A stretch of DNA of 64,000 bases, from positions 62,001 to 126,000 of the forward strand of contig CAKUAI010000001.1 in NCBI GenBank assembly GCA_934636245.1. Direction: 5' to 3'. Position numbers and translations under genes: made by a program. Each line of letters begins with the position of its first letter. The first letter of the stretch is position 1. Below are positions 51,792 through 59,672 of the stretch, piece after piece. Source of the stretch: an uncultured Coriobacteriales bacterium. GTDB taxonomy: Bacteria > Actinomycetota > Coriobacteriia > Coriobacteriales > UMGS124. The notes under the pieces are model-generated. The model did no database searches. It saw nothing but the letters and a program-made list of their open reading frames with translations, and was not told where the DNA came from.

Positions 51792-52832
51792 TTGCACTTT
51801 CTTGCAGGATTCAGCCGTCAGTTTATGTTGGCGCTCGGCTTGTGGCCGCTTGCCTCGCTGGTGCTTACGCTGCCGGTGCTTGCCATTCTCTATCGCCGCG
51901 ACGGCCGGCTGCGCTTCTGGTCGGCCTTGGGGGCATACTTGAGCGTGCTGTATCTGCTGGCACTTATGTGCTTCACGCTGTACCCGTTGCCTTCGGGCGA
52001 TACGGGTCTGGGTATCACATATGGCGTTGCCCCGCAGCTTGATCTCTGGGTGTTTATCGACGACATTCGCCGCGATGGTAAGGTGGCGGTGCTGCAGCTT
52101 CTTGCCAATGTCGTATTCTTTGTGCCGCTTGGCATCATTGTTGGGCGCGGTCTGCGCAAGGGTTTTGGCTGGGCGCTTGTCCTGGGCTTCCTTGTGTCCC
52201 TCTTTGTGGAAACTGCCCAGCTTACGGGGCTATTCTGGATCTATCCCTTTGCGTATCGCACTTTCGATGTGGACGATCTGGCGTGCAACACACTCGGGTG
52301 CGTCATCGGTTGGTGTATGGCGGCCGTGATCAATCGACTGATGCCCGTGCGGCGCGATGATGGGTGCGGCCTGGCCGTTGAGACGCATCCAGGTATCGTG
52401 CGTCGCACGGTGGCGCTGTGCTTGGACATGACGATCGTCGTGTTCGCGACTGGCATCGTGTGTGCGGGCGCTCTCTTGTGCTTTGTGCTGGGACAGATTC
52501 TCGCCGACTCGCTTACAGACGTGAGCGCGTCTGCCGTAGGGACGTGGACAAACAGATCGGCGGAAGACTCGAACTGGATGTTCTGGATCTTCTTCGCTGT
52601 ATTCTTGCTGGTAGAACTCGTTATTCCTTGGCGCCACGAGGGAAGCACGCCCGGCGGGTCCTTTGTGCGTATGACCTGCGAGGAATACTCTCGCAGGCCG
52701 TTGCGTCGAGTACTGTTCTATGCCGTGCGCTTGGTGGTGCTCGTGTGCGCGGGTATGTTTGCGCCCGTCGCGCTGCCCGTGTTGGCGATCTTCTACGCCG
52801 CGACCCGCCGGATGCCGTACGATTACGTGTGA
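51792..52832 (+). CDS. VanZ-like membrane protein fused to an RDD domain
   Basis: 346 residues. The N-terminal half is VanZ-like (about 1-185): TLYPLPSGDTGLG, LANVVFFVPLGIIVGRGLR, FLVSLFVETAQLTGLF and FDVDDLACNTLGCVIGW. The C-terminal half is an RDD-type domain with RRTVALCLDMTIV, two further helices and a polar loop. VanZ proteins are linked to low-level glycopeptide resistance or envelope homeostasis; the fusion is known elsewhere but its role is open. A TTG at 51792 is chosen because GGAGGT lies 6 bases upstream; there is no ATG at the expected position. Confidence 0.8.
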   Translation: MHFLAGFSRQFMLALGLWPLASLVLTLPVLAILYRRDGRLRFWSALGAYLSVLYLLALMCFTLYPLPSGDTGLGITYGVAPQLDLWVFIDDIRRDGKVAVLQLLANVVFFVPLGIIVGRGLRKGFGWALVLGFLVSLFVETAQLTGLFWIYPFAYRTFDVDDLACNTLGCVIGWCMAAVINRLMPVRRDDGCGLAVETHPGIVRRTVALCLDMTIVVFATGIVCAGALLCFVLGQILADSLTDVSASAVGTWTNRSAEDSNWMFWIFFAVFLLVELVIPWRHEGSTPGGSFVRMTCEEYSRRPLRRVLFYAVRLVVLVCAGMFAPVALPVLAIFYAATRRMPYDYV

Positions 52833-52922
52833 GAGCGGTTGTTTTGCTATGGGATGGGTGTATGCAGTGAAATTAGCATACATTTCAGAATTTTTAAAAT
52901 TGCGCCAACTGGGGTTTTGATG

Positions 52923-52961
52923 ATTTAACATACATTTGAACTCCTGAAATGTATGTTAAAT
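52923..52961. promoter_or_regulatory. Perfect inverted repeat upstream of GNAT gene
   Basis: The 15-base arms ATTTAACATACATTT and AAATGTATGTTAAAT pair perfectly around a 9-base loop. The half-site CATACATTTCAG occurs again at 52878-52889, so there are three related half-sites in an AT-rich stretch that contrasts with the surrounding GC-rich DNA. It could be an operator controlling the gene at 52985 or an AT-rich mobile hairpin. Confidence 0.6.
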
Positions 52962-52984
52962 GAGAGCGACAGAGGGAGACGCCC

Positions 52985-53539
52985 ATGATTCGACCTGCCA
53001 CCGAAGCCGATATGCCCGCCGTGTGGGCGCTCTACAGTGACGCATGCGATGCAATGCTGGGCACGCCTTACGATTGCGAGTGGGTCATGGGCGTGCATCC
53101 CACGCGAGAGGGCCTGCTTGCATCCGTGCGGGCGGGGAACCTGTTTGTGGCATGCGAAAGTGACGGGTCGGCGACAAAGGATGGCGCAACGTCGTCGCTG
53201 CTGGGCGCCTATGTGCTCAATGGCGAGCAGACCAGCGGATATGAGAATGCCGCCTGGCCAGTGGATGCGCGCCCCGATGAAGTTGCGGTCATCCACCTGC
53301 TTGTGACTGCCACACAGGCTCGTGGCAGGGGAGTGGCGAGGTCGATGCTCGCCCATGCTGCCCAGGTCGCCCGAGCTCGTGGGGCCCGCGTCATACAGCT
53401 CGACGCGTTCACCAACAACATACCAGCTCTCACCTTGTATTCCTCTGTCGGCTTCATCGACATCGGTCCCCACGAACTCCTCCTGAGCGAAGGCCACCAC
53501 CGCACCCTCAACCTGATGGAGTTGGATTTGAGGGGGTAG
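52985..53539 (+). CDS. GNAT-family N-acetyltransferase
   Basis: 184 residues. The acetyl-CoA-binding motif A is VIHLLVTATQARGRGVARSM (about residues 101-120), followed by ARGARVIQLDAF and NNIPALTLYSSVGF, typical for GNAT enzymes. Substrate unknown. The start follows GGGAGACGCCC. An AT-rich palindromic region precedes the gene. Confidence 0.85.
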   Translation: MIRPATEADMPAVWALYSDACDAMLGTPYDCEWVMGVHPTREGLLASVRAGNLFVACESDGSATKDGATSSLLGAYVLNGEQTSGYENAAWPVDARPDEVAVIHLLVTATQARGRGVARSMLAHAAQVARARGARVIQLDAFTNNIPALTLYSSVGFIDIGPHELLLSEGHHRTLNLMELDLRG

Positions 53540-53955
53540 ATTGCACTTCTAGTTGCGTGATACCAGGCATCTGTGCATCTGCGGATCAACCGCATGCCTA
53601 GACCAATGAACAAGTGGGCCGTGCGGCACTTCGCTATAGCGGCACCGCAGGCGGAAACCGTGTTCGGCGACGCCAATCGGATTAAATCATCGTTTCCCAG
53701 GCTACGTCGAATTCTGCCGCCCAAATTGAACGCGTGCCGACCATACGTGGCATAGGAGTCTGGCTCGGCGTTCCCACTGTGGTTCATAATCTACAATCCT
53801 GAAAGATAATGTCCTTGAACTTAACGAATATCGTTATAAACTAAACGTGATTCGCTAAGGATGATATTCCTCCTGGGCGAGATGCATGAGCTCCAATCAG
53901 CTGCAGCGGCTTATGGGACAACTCAGATGGGCAATGCAATCAAAGGAGGTATCTT
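53540..53955. other. Intergenic region with small palindrome
   Basis: About 415 bases with no supportable gene. At 53823-53835 the sequence AACGAATATCGTT is a palindrome with 5-base arms inside AT-rich DNA. It is a possible operator for the gene pair that starts at 53956, whose second gene encodes a small repressor. Confidence 0.4.
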
Positions 53956-54480
53956 ATGGGACGGCAGGACGGTCAGAGCGGCGATTCGCGTTGGAAGATT
54001 TTTTCGGAGCTGAGCGAGCGATGTGTTACCGCTCAAGGGATTTGCATGGTGGGTTTCATTCTGTTTCTGATGTTGCTTTCGAGTACATGCTGGGCGGGAT
54101 TCAACGGCAGCAAGGAGCTCTTGCCCTGCGTTAATGAGGGCTGCCGTCTCGCGCTTTGGGTGGCGCTGTGTTTTGTCGGCGCGCGATTCTTTGGACGTTC
54201 AGGTAAAGAGGGCGGTCCGTTCCGCGAGGGTAGGGTGCGCGAGCTCAAAGCCATCTCCAAGCTTGCGATTGCTTCGGCGTTTGTGCCTGGACTTGCTAGC
54301 TGGTTGCTTGGAATGGTGTTGCTCGCTTGCGGTGCCGATCCCGTGTTGACCCAGAGTGCGACCAAGTTCGAGCAGATTTTCGATTTTCCTTCCTTTTATG
54401 CAGGATTTATCATCGGTGCCTTTGCGCTCATCATCAGCTATGGTTGCGTGCTCCAGCAGCAAGACGATGGGCTGGTGTAA
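53956..54480 (+). CDS. DUF2975-like membrane protein
   Basis: 174 residues with about four hydrophobic helices. The layout and partner gene match the DUF2975 / YozG-type pairs that are common in Gram-positives. The role is unknown. The ATG follows AAAGGAGGT ideally. The next gene begins 3 bases after the stop. Confidence 0.72.
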   Translation: MGRQDGQSGDSRWKIFSELSERCVTAQGICMVGFILFLMLLSSTCWAGFNGSKELLPCVNEGCRLALWVALCFVGARFFGRSGKEGGPFREGRVRELKAISKLAIASAFVPGLASWLLGMVLLACGADPVLTQSATKFEQIFDFPSFYAGFIIGAFALIISYGCVLQQQDDGLV

Positions 54481-54483
54481 GCA

Positions 54484-54717
54484 ATGATTGTCACGCGACT
54501 CGACCGTGTGCTGGCCGACCGCAAGATGTCCTCGCGCGACCTCGCTTTGGCTATGGGTCTTTCTGAGGTGAACCTTTCACGCATCAAGACAGGCAAAGTG
54601 AGTGCCATACGGTTCTCTACGCTCGAGGCGTTGTGTCGCGAATTGGGATGTCAACCTGGGGATTTGCTTGAATACGTTCCTGACGATGAAGGTTTGCCAC
54701 ACGATACAAATATATGA
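54484..54717 (+). CDS. Small YozG-type helix-turn-helix regulator
   Basis: 77 residues, nearly all helix-turn-helix: LADRKMSSRDLALAMGLSEV then NLSRIKTGK, followed by RFSTLEALCRELGCQPGDLL. It is coupled to the DUF2975-like gene and probably represses the pair. Confidence 0.85.
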   Translation: MIVTRLDRVLADRKMSSRDLALAMGLSEVNLSRIKTGKVSAIRFSTLEALCRELGCQPGDLLEYVPDDEGLPHDTNI

Positions 54718-54823
54718 GCGTCGGGTACAATTGATGCAAGTTTCCCTTGCCGAAGCTGGGATGACCAGCTACGGTCGATGCCAGGGCAACGGCTTCCTAT
54801 GATCCTACGAGAGAGGAGTGTCG

Positions 54824-55066
54824 ATGGGGTTCTTTGAGGGGTTTAGGCGCGGGATGGAAGACAATTGGACGTACGAGGTGGCGGGTAGGCAGGTCACGTG
54901 CCCGCATTGCGGATGCAACGAGTTCGAGAAGTCCGAGGCGCAGCTCAACACGGCTTTTCTTACGTTTCTCGATTTTGATTGGGCCAACCGCAGCGCCGCG
55001 GTTTTGATTTGCCGCAACTGCGGTCATATCGAGTGGTTCCTCGACACCAACGGCGAGCTGAGGTAG
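54824..55066 (+). CDS. Small zinc-ribbon protein
   Basis: 80 residues with two CxxC pairs (CPHCGCNEF about residue 26 and CRNCGHIEWF about 66) that should bind zinc. GAGAGGAG lies 5 bases before the ATG at 54824; an in-frame GTG at 54818 overlaps the ribosome site and is unlikely. Function unknown. Confidence 0.65.
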   Translation: MGFFEGFRRGMEDNWTYEVAGRQVTCPHCGCNEFEKSEAQLNTAFLTFLDFDWANRSAAVLICRNCGHIEWFLDTNGELR

Positions 55067-55163
55067 AGGGACTGGTACGTCGCCAGACAGATAGATATTG
55101 GTCTGACACACGGGCGCGCGGGCGTTTTCGTGCCGGGTTATGGGTTGCCAGATGAGTAAAAAT

Positions 55164-55205
55164 CGTCCGGCGCACGGGTGGTTGGTTGGGCCCGTGCGCC
55201 GGACG
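55164..55205 (-). terminator. Strong Rho-independent terminator
   Basis: The 15-base arms CGTCCGGCGCACGGG and CCCGTGCGCCGGACG form a perfect stem. On the minus strand it is followed by ATTTTT, so it ends the gene at 55218-57812. Confidence 0.85.
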
Positions 55206-55217
55206 TAATGTTGCGTG

Positions 55218-57812
55218 CTACAGAGTTGCGGGGGTCTTTACCTCGAAGGCCCAGGCGACGTTGGCGGTCTTGTCCACAAGGACGACTGCGGCTCCGTTGT
55301 GGGCGGAAATTACCTGGTCAAAGCCTAGGTTGAAGAGGTCGAGTCCATTCGCGTCGTAAAGGTGCGTCTTGCCGTCTGCGCCCGTGGCGGTGTAGAGCAG
55401 GCCGTTCGTACCACTGAGCTCAAGAGCGCCCTGAGGGAGAGCGGTGGCTGCGGCCTCACCGGTCGTTGCGGATGTGCCATCAGCAGGCTGCTCCGAGGTG
55501 GCTGCATCCGAGGGCACGGCCACGCCTTCGGCAGGCTGCTCGGCCGTCGTTGTCTCTGCGGGAGCAGCAACGCCCTCAGCAGGCTGCGCGTCCGCCCCAG
55601 CGACGCCCTCGGCGGGAGAGGCGACGGTCGTCTCGTCCACTGCAAGCTCGGTGCCACCGAGTGCGGGAAGCACGCTCGGATCGGCTGCTGCCGCGGCACC
55701 ATCGAGTGTGGCGTCCGTGCTAGTAGCGCCGGCATACGAGAAGTCGTTGATATCCGTGGGTGCGGCGCCCTCAACAGGCATGAAGCTCGCGTTGTATGCG
55801 CTCACCGCGCCGCTCGCTGCCACGATGTTGAGGTAGTCGCCGTTCGCCTGGGCGTCGCTGAGCAGGTCGGAGGTCGTTGTGCCTGCGGGCACTGTGGTGT
55901 TGCCGGGCAGGTAGTAGACGTCGACAGTGTTGTCGAACTCCATGGAACCGCGCTGGATGCCGAGGGCCCACTTTGCGCTGAGAACGCGAACCTCGTCGTA
56001 GGAGCCGCTGAGCAGCTGCTTGCCCTGCGCGTCGAGAAGGACCATCTTGCCGTCGGTTGCCTGGGTTGCCGCGACGAGGCCGTTGGTGGCCTGGAAGGTG
56101 TTGGTGTACACGGCGTCGGTGAGGTGCGCGCCGTCCACTATGTCAGCAAGGCCGTACTGGCCGTTCTCTTCAAAGACCGTGAGCGCCGTGCCGTCTACGA
56201 GGTCGGTCGCGCGTGCCGTAGCGGCGGCCACAAGGGTGACGCTGTTGCTCTGAGCAGGCACGGGAGGCTCGGGAAGTGCGGCGTCGGTCGCGACGTCGGG
56301 TGTCTGTCCGGGCTCGTTGGACGTGGGCTGGCCGGCTTCGGCGCCAGCCGCCTCGGTGCCGGTCTGACCATCTGCGGGCTGGCTGCCCGGCTGCTGCGAC
56401 GTGTCGCCGCTCTCGTCCCACTTCACGCTGGCAAAGGGGTCGTTGAGGTCGGTTGCGGGCTCGCCGGTTTTAGTCGTCGTCGTGTCTGCAGCGGCACTCT
56501 GGTCGGTTGCCGTCACATGTACGTCGTCGCCCAGGGCCGCGTCGTCAGTGCCGTCGAAGATGCTGGGGGCGGGCGTCTCAGCGGGCGCGGCGGCGTCGGT
56601 CGTGCCGGCTCCGGGCGTCGCGCTCGCATCGGTGGCCGTGTCAGCAGCGGTGCCATCGGCAACGCCTGCCGTGGTGCCCGCAGCATCCGTTGCCGCTCCC
56701 GCAGTGCCCGTAGTCTCCGTCGTTGCACCCGAGGCACCCGTAGCATCCGTTGCCGTGCCAGCACCGGGCGCGGCCGCGGCGCCTGCTTCAGTGCCCGCGG
56801 CTCCCGTCGTCGTACCCGTATCACCCGCGCTACCAGCCCCGTTGTCCTCCGCAGCAGACTCGGCGGCGTCGGCGAGCTCCTTGGCCATCGGGTCGGCGAT
56901 GCCCGAGGAGGCAGAGGCGTTCTGCGACACGGTGTTGAGCGTCTCGGCCATGTCGTTGTAGTTGTAGCCGGCGGACGCGTAGCTCTTCGCGAGCTCCTTC
57001 AGGGCGGCGATGTCCTCGTCGGTAAGGCCTGATGGGTTGTTGTTGACGGTGACCTCGGTGACGTTGACGGTCGAGTTGTCGATGACCGTCGTGGAATTGT
57101 CGACAACCGTGGTGGAGTTGTCCACGTTGTTGATCGTCGTGTTGTTCACGACGTTGTTCACCGTGGTCTCGACGATGGCGTCGATCTGGCTCTCGTCGGT
57201 CACGTTGTTCATGATGACGTTGGCCTTTACGTCGTTCACGATGAGCGTGGCGGCGTCGGAGCCCACCTGGTTGGAGATGGCCTGGGTCACCACGAGCTCC
57301 TGGGTGGCGACGTCCTTCTTGGTCTGGTCGAGCGGCTGGCCGGTGGCCGTCTCATAGGCGAGCAGCACGCCGGTGAGGGCACCCGTGCCCGACACCTTGA
57401 AGGGGCAGATGGCGATGACGTCGGCGTTGCGCACGCCGGCCGAGGACAGCGCCGAGGCCAGCATGTCGGCGGTGACGTAGTTCAGGTTGGCGGCGCGCAC
57501 GTGGATGCCGCCCGAGGTGGTGGGGCAGATAAGCGCGCAGCTGTAGGTGGCGTTGCCGATTTGCTCGTAGGGGATGTAACCGTCGAGGTGGGCGTGCTCA
57601 TCTTCGTTGGTCACGTAGATGATGTCGGCTCCGTTCATGTTCGAGCCGAAATAGTCGATGACGGTCTGTTTTTGAGCGGGTGTGAGGTCGGCTCCGATTG
57701 TTGCCACCACGCGCGAATCGGCGTAGGCGGGCGCGGCAACAAGGGAAGCCGTCATGACGGCGGCCGCGATGGCGCTAGCGATACGACCAGGACGAATAGA
57801 GGGAATGTACAT
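55218..57812 (-). CDS. Large secreted DUF1002 protein with Ala/Thr-rich linker and C-terminal repeat domain
   Basis: 864 residues. A Sec signal peptide (about 1-31, ending APAYA) precedes a DUF1002-like domain (about 33-300; AQKQTVIDYFG, GALTGVLLAYETATGQPLD, ALKELAKSYA). This domain holds an unusual run of NNV/NST/VDN repeats (about 215-265). A long Ala/Gly/Thr/Asp-rich linker (about 320-560) follows. The C-terminus has WG-repeat-like units (ENGQYGLADIVDG, LLDAQGKQLLSGSYDEVRV) and ends in a region with PAEGVA repeats. It is probably a surface or extracellular protein; there is no sortase motif or membrane anchor. The start follows AAGGAGG. Confidence 0.82.
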   Translation of the reverse strand: MYIPSIRPGRIASAIAAAVMTASLVAAPAYADSRVVATIGADLTPAQKQTVIDYFGSNMNGADIIYVTNEDEHAHLDGYIPYEQIGNATYSCALICPTTSGGIHVRAANLNYVTADMLASALSSAGVRNADVIAICPFKVSGTGALTGVLLAYETATGQPLDQTKKDVATQELVVTQAISNQVGSDAATLIVNDVKANVIMNNVTDESQIDAIVETTVNNVVNNTTINNVDNSTTVVDNSTTVIDNSTVNVTEVTVNNNPSGLTDEDIAALKELAKSYASAGYNYNDMAETLNTVSQNASASSGIADPMAKELADAAESAAEDNGAGSAGDTGTTTGAAGTEAGAAAAPGAGTATDATGASGATTETTGTAGAATDAAGTTAGVADGTAADTATDASATPGAGTTDAAAPAETPAPSIFDGTDDAALGDDVHVTATDQSAAADTTTTKTGEPATDLNDPFASVKWDESGDTSQQPGSQPADGQTGTEAAGAEAGQPTSNEPGQTPDVATDAALPEPPVPAQSNSVTLVAAATARATDLVDGTALTVFEENGQYGLADIVDGAHLTDAVYTNTFQATNGLVAATQATDGKMVLLDAQGKQLLSGSYDEVRVLSAKWALGIQRGSMEFDNTVDVYYLPGNTTVPAGTTTSDLLSDAQANGDYLNIVAASGAVSAYNASFMPVEGAAPTDINDFSYAGATSTDATLDGAAAAADPSVLPALGGTELAVDETTVASPAEGVAGADAQPAEGVAAPAETTTAEQPAEGVAVPSDAATSEQPADGTSATTGEAAATALPQGALELSGTNGLLYTATGADGKTHLYDANGLDLFNLGFDQVISAHNGAAVVLVDKTANVAWAFEVKTPATL

Positions 57813-57864
57813 AGCTACCTCCTTAGCGGGTCTTGCGCACTACGCATGAGTATACCCGCGAGAT

Positions 57865-58380
57865 GTGGGGGTGGCTTGTACGCCGGCCTGCGGTTGGGAG
57901 GGACTGGTCCTGCAGAAGATGATCGACGCCGATGTACTCGTACTTGCAAGCCCGGCGTACTTCTACTCCATCGACACCCAGCTCAAGGCCGTCATCGACC
58001 GCACGGTGGCGCGCTGGCTTGAGGTGAAGAACAGGAGTTCTACTACATTGTGACGATGGCTGACGAGGCTGCCTCCTCTGCGGACACCACGCTTGCGTGC
58101 ATGCGCGGCTACGCCGGCTGCGTGCAAGGTGCCCAGGAGAAAGGCGTCATCATCGGCAACGGCGTCTACGAGCCCGGCAAGATTGACGGCCACCCCGCCA
58201 TGCAGGATGCGGGGGGCGCTTGCCCAGGCGGGCGAGTGGACCATCTCCGTGGGAGGTACCGTGGCGTATCCGTTCGACGCTTCCATCGAGGAGATGGCCG
58301 ACGAGGTGGAGTGGGGCACGCGTTGTGCCCGCGCCTGGCGTGCCGCACATCCTAAAACAACTGGTGTTGCGGGAGCCTGT
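57865..58380 (+). pseudogene. Broken NADPH-dependent FMN reductase / flavodoxin-type gene
   Basis: Three pieces of one protein are read in shifting frames. The first (57865 to about 58030) has MIDADVLVLASPAYFYSID then QLKAVIDRT. The second, in another frame (about 58030-58205), has EFYYIVTMADEAASSADT and KGVIIGNGVYEPGKIDGHPA. The third, back in the first frame (about 58215-58380), has AQAGEWTISVGGTVAYPFDA. The N-terminal FMN-binding part is missing, and a run of six G marks the second shift. It is a decayed gene unless the shifts are sequencing errors. Confidence 0.75.
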
Positions 58381-58680
58381 CTCTCGTGACCCCTTTTCTG
58401 TGCGGGACTACAGCTATTGCGCTCGTCGCAAATCTTTCTATACTTGCATCCTAAGGTCAGAGATGGTTTTTGGGCATGGCGCGAAAGGCCGGAAGAGCGC
58501 GCGTCTGCACTGTCTGGAGGTACCAGGGGCCAGGCAAACCGATTCCTTCTTGGGCGGAGTAGCGCTCCCGCCTGTCGGCTCATCCTGTAAAGCCGGCGAA
58601 GCAGATGGATACCGACTGCCGTGTCGACTCCTATAGGGTCGAAGGGGTCGGTCTGGCCGCTACACAAAGGAACGACGACA
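58381..58680. other. Intergenic region without a supportable gene
   Basis: About 300 bases between the flavodoxin remnant and the nuclease gene. It presumably contains the promoter of the latter. The AAAGGAA ribosome site lies at about 58664-58670. Confidence 0.4.
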
Positions 58681-59565
58681 ATGGAAACAAGAACGCACCA
58701 GGAGCCGAGGGGCCTCTCATTCAGTGACGACCTGATGTTCAAGCGCGTGATGGAGCGCGAGGACATTTGCCGCGGCGTGATCGAGCGCATTCTGTCAATT
58801 CCTGTTGGCAAAGTTGAGTATCACAACACCGAGCAGGAAATACGCGGCTTGCCGGGAGGTAAAACCATCCGGCTCGACAGCTATCTCGTCGAGTCGTGCG
58901 GACGGCTGTTCGATGTGGAAATGCAGGTGGGTTTGTGCCCGGCGTTTCCCAAAAGGTTGAGAGGGTACCAGTCCATCATGGACGCCGGCACGCTCAAACG
59001 CGGCGACGATTATGACATGCTCAAAGAGAGCTACTTGGTGTTTATCTGCCTGGAGGATCCGTTCGGTGTCGGGCTGCCCATGTATACTGTTGAGAGAACC
59101 TGCGCCGAGGCTCCCCAGATTGGCTTTGACTGCGGGGCGCATTGGGTCGTTCTCAACGCGTCTGCGTACGACAAAGTTGAGGGAAACGACGGACTGCGTT
59201 CGCTGCTAAGATATGTGAAGACCGGCGAGGTCCCCACAGATGACGTCTTTCTCGTCGAGATTGACGAGGAGGTGGGGCGGAACAATCGCGATAAGGCGGT
59301 GATTGGCATGATGATTGACACCATGACGATGCTCAAGCAGGAGGCGCGTGTCCAAGGAAGGGCCGAGGGTCGTGCTGAAGGCCGAGCCGAAGGCCGTGAG
59401 GAAGGCCGTGCAGAGGGAAAGGCCGAAGGTCGCGAAGAGGGCATCGAGCGATATGGGTTGCTCGTAAACTCCCTGCTCGATGCCGGAAGGGTTGACGATA
59501 TACGAAAAGCCAGTGCCGACCCGGCGTTTAGAGACTCACTTTTCGCGGAGTTTGGCATCGCTTAA
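58681..59565 (+). CDS. Rpn/YhgA-type PD-(D/E)XK nuclease-family protein
   Basis: 294 residues of the Rpn / PD-(D/E)XK nuclease family (often labelled transposase). The core is LSFSDDLMFKRVM at the start, then the active-site-like LDSYLVESCGRLFDVEMQVG (about residues 61-80) with D and E-x-Q. A charged repeat of RAEGRAEG type (about 222-262) predicts a flexible or helical spacer before the last ~35 residues. Rpn proteins promote recA-independent recombination in E. coli. There are no terminal inverted repeats, so it is not an obvious insertion sequence. The start is chosen for the ribosome site. Confidence 0.78.
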   Translation: METRTHQEPRGLSFSDDLMFKRVMEREDICRGVIERILSIPVGKVEYHNTEQEIRGLPGGKTIRLDSYLVESCGRLFDVEMQVGLCPAFPKRLRGYQSIMDAGTLKRGDDYDMLKESYLVFICLEDPFGVGLPMYTVERTCAEAPQIGFDCGAHWVVLNASAYDKVEGNDGLRSLLRYVKTGEVPTDDVFLVEIDEEVGRNNRDKAVIGMMIDTMTMLKQEARVQGRAEGRAEGRAEGREEGRAEGKAEGREEGIERYGLLVNSLLDAGRVDDIRKASADPAFRDSLFAEFGIA

Positions 59566-59606
59566 CAGTCGGTTGGATGCACGGCTCCCCATGCGTATCC
59601 GCCAAC

Positions 59607-59643
59607 CAAAAGGGGTGCCAGCGTTGCCGCTGGCACCCCCTTT
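59607..59643. terminator. Bidirectional terminator
   Basis: The arms AAAAGGGGTGCCAGC and GCTGGCACCCCCTTT pair with a 6-base loop and have A- and T-runs on opposite sides, between two convergent genes. Confidence 0.85.
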
Positions 59644-59672
59644 GTCTCACCAAGTTTACCTGCAGTCTGACG

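Noticed and set aside
56540..56840. GC-rich repeats considered as a repeat array
   Set aside because: They encode the Ala/Gly/Thr-rich linker of the secreted DUF1002 protein and keep the reading frame.
55362..57032. 556-codon plus-strand frame opposite the DUF1002 protein
   Set aside because: Antisense to a gene with signal peptide and strong terminator. Composition is Gly/Arg/Cys-rich noise.
59380..59460. RAEG-coding repeats considered as a CRISPR-like or minisatellite array
   Set aside because: They are short in-frame codon repeats inside the nuclease gene with no spacers.
58681..59565. Insertion sequence call for the Rpn-type gene
   Set aside because: No terminal inverted repeats or target duplications are seen. 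Family members are often mislabelled as transposases.
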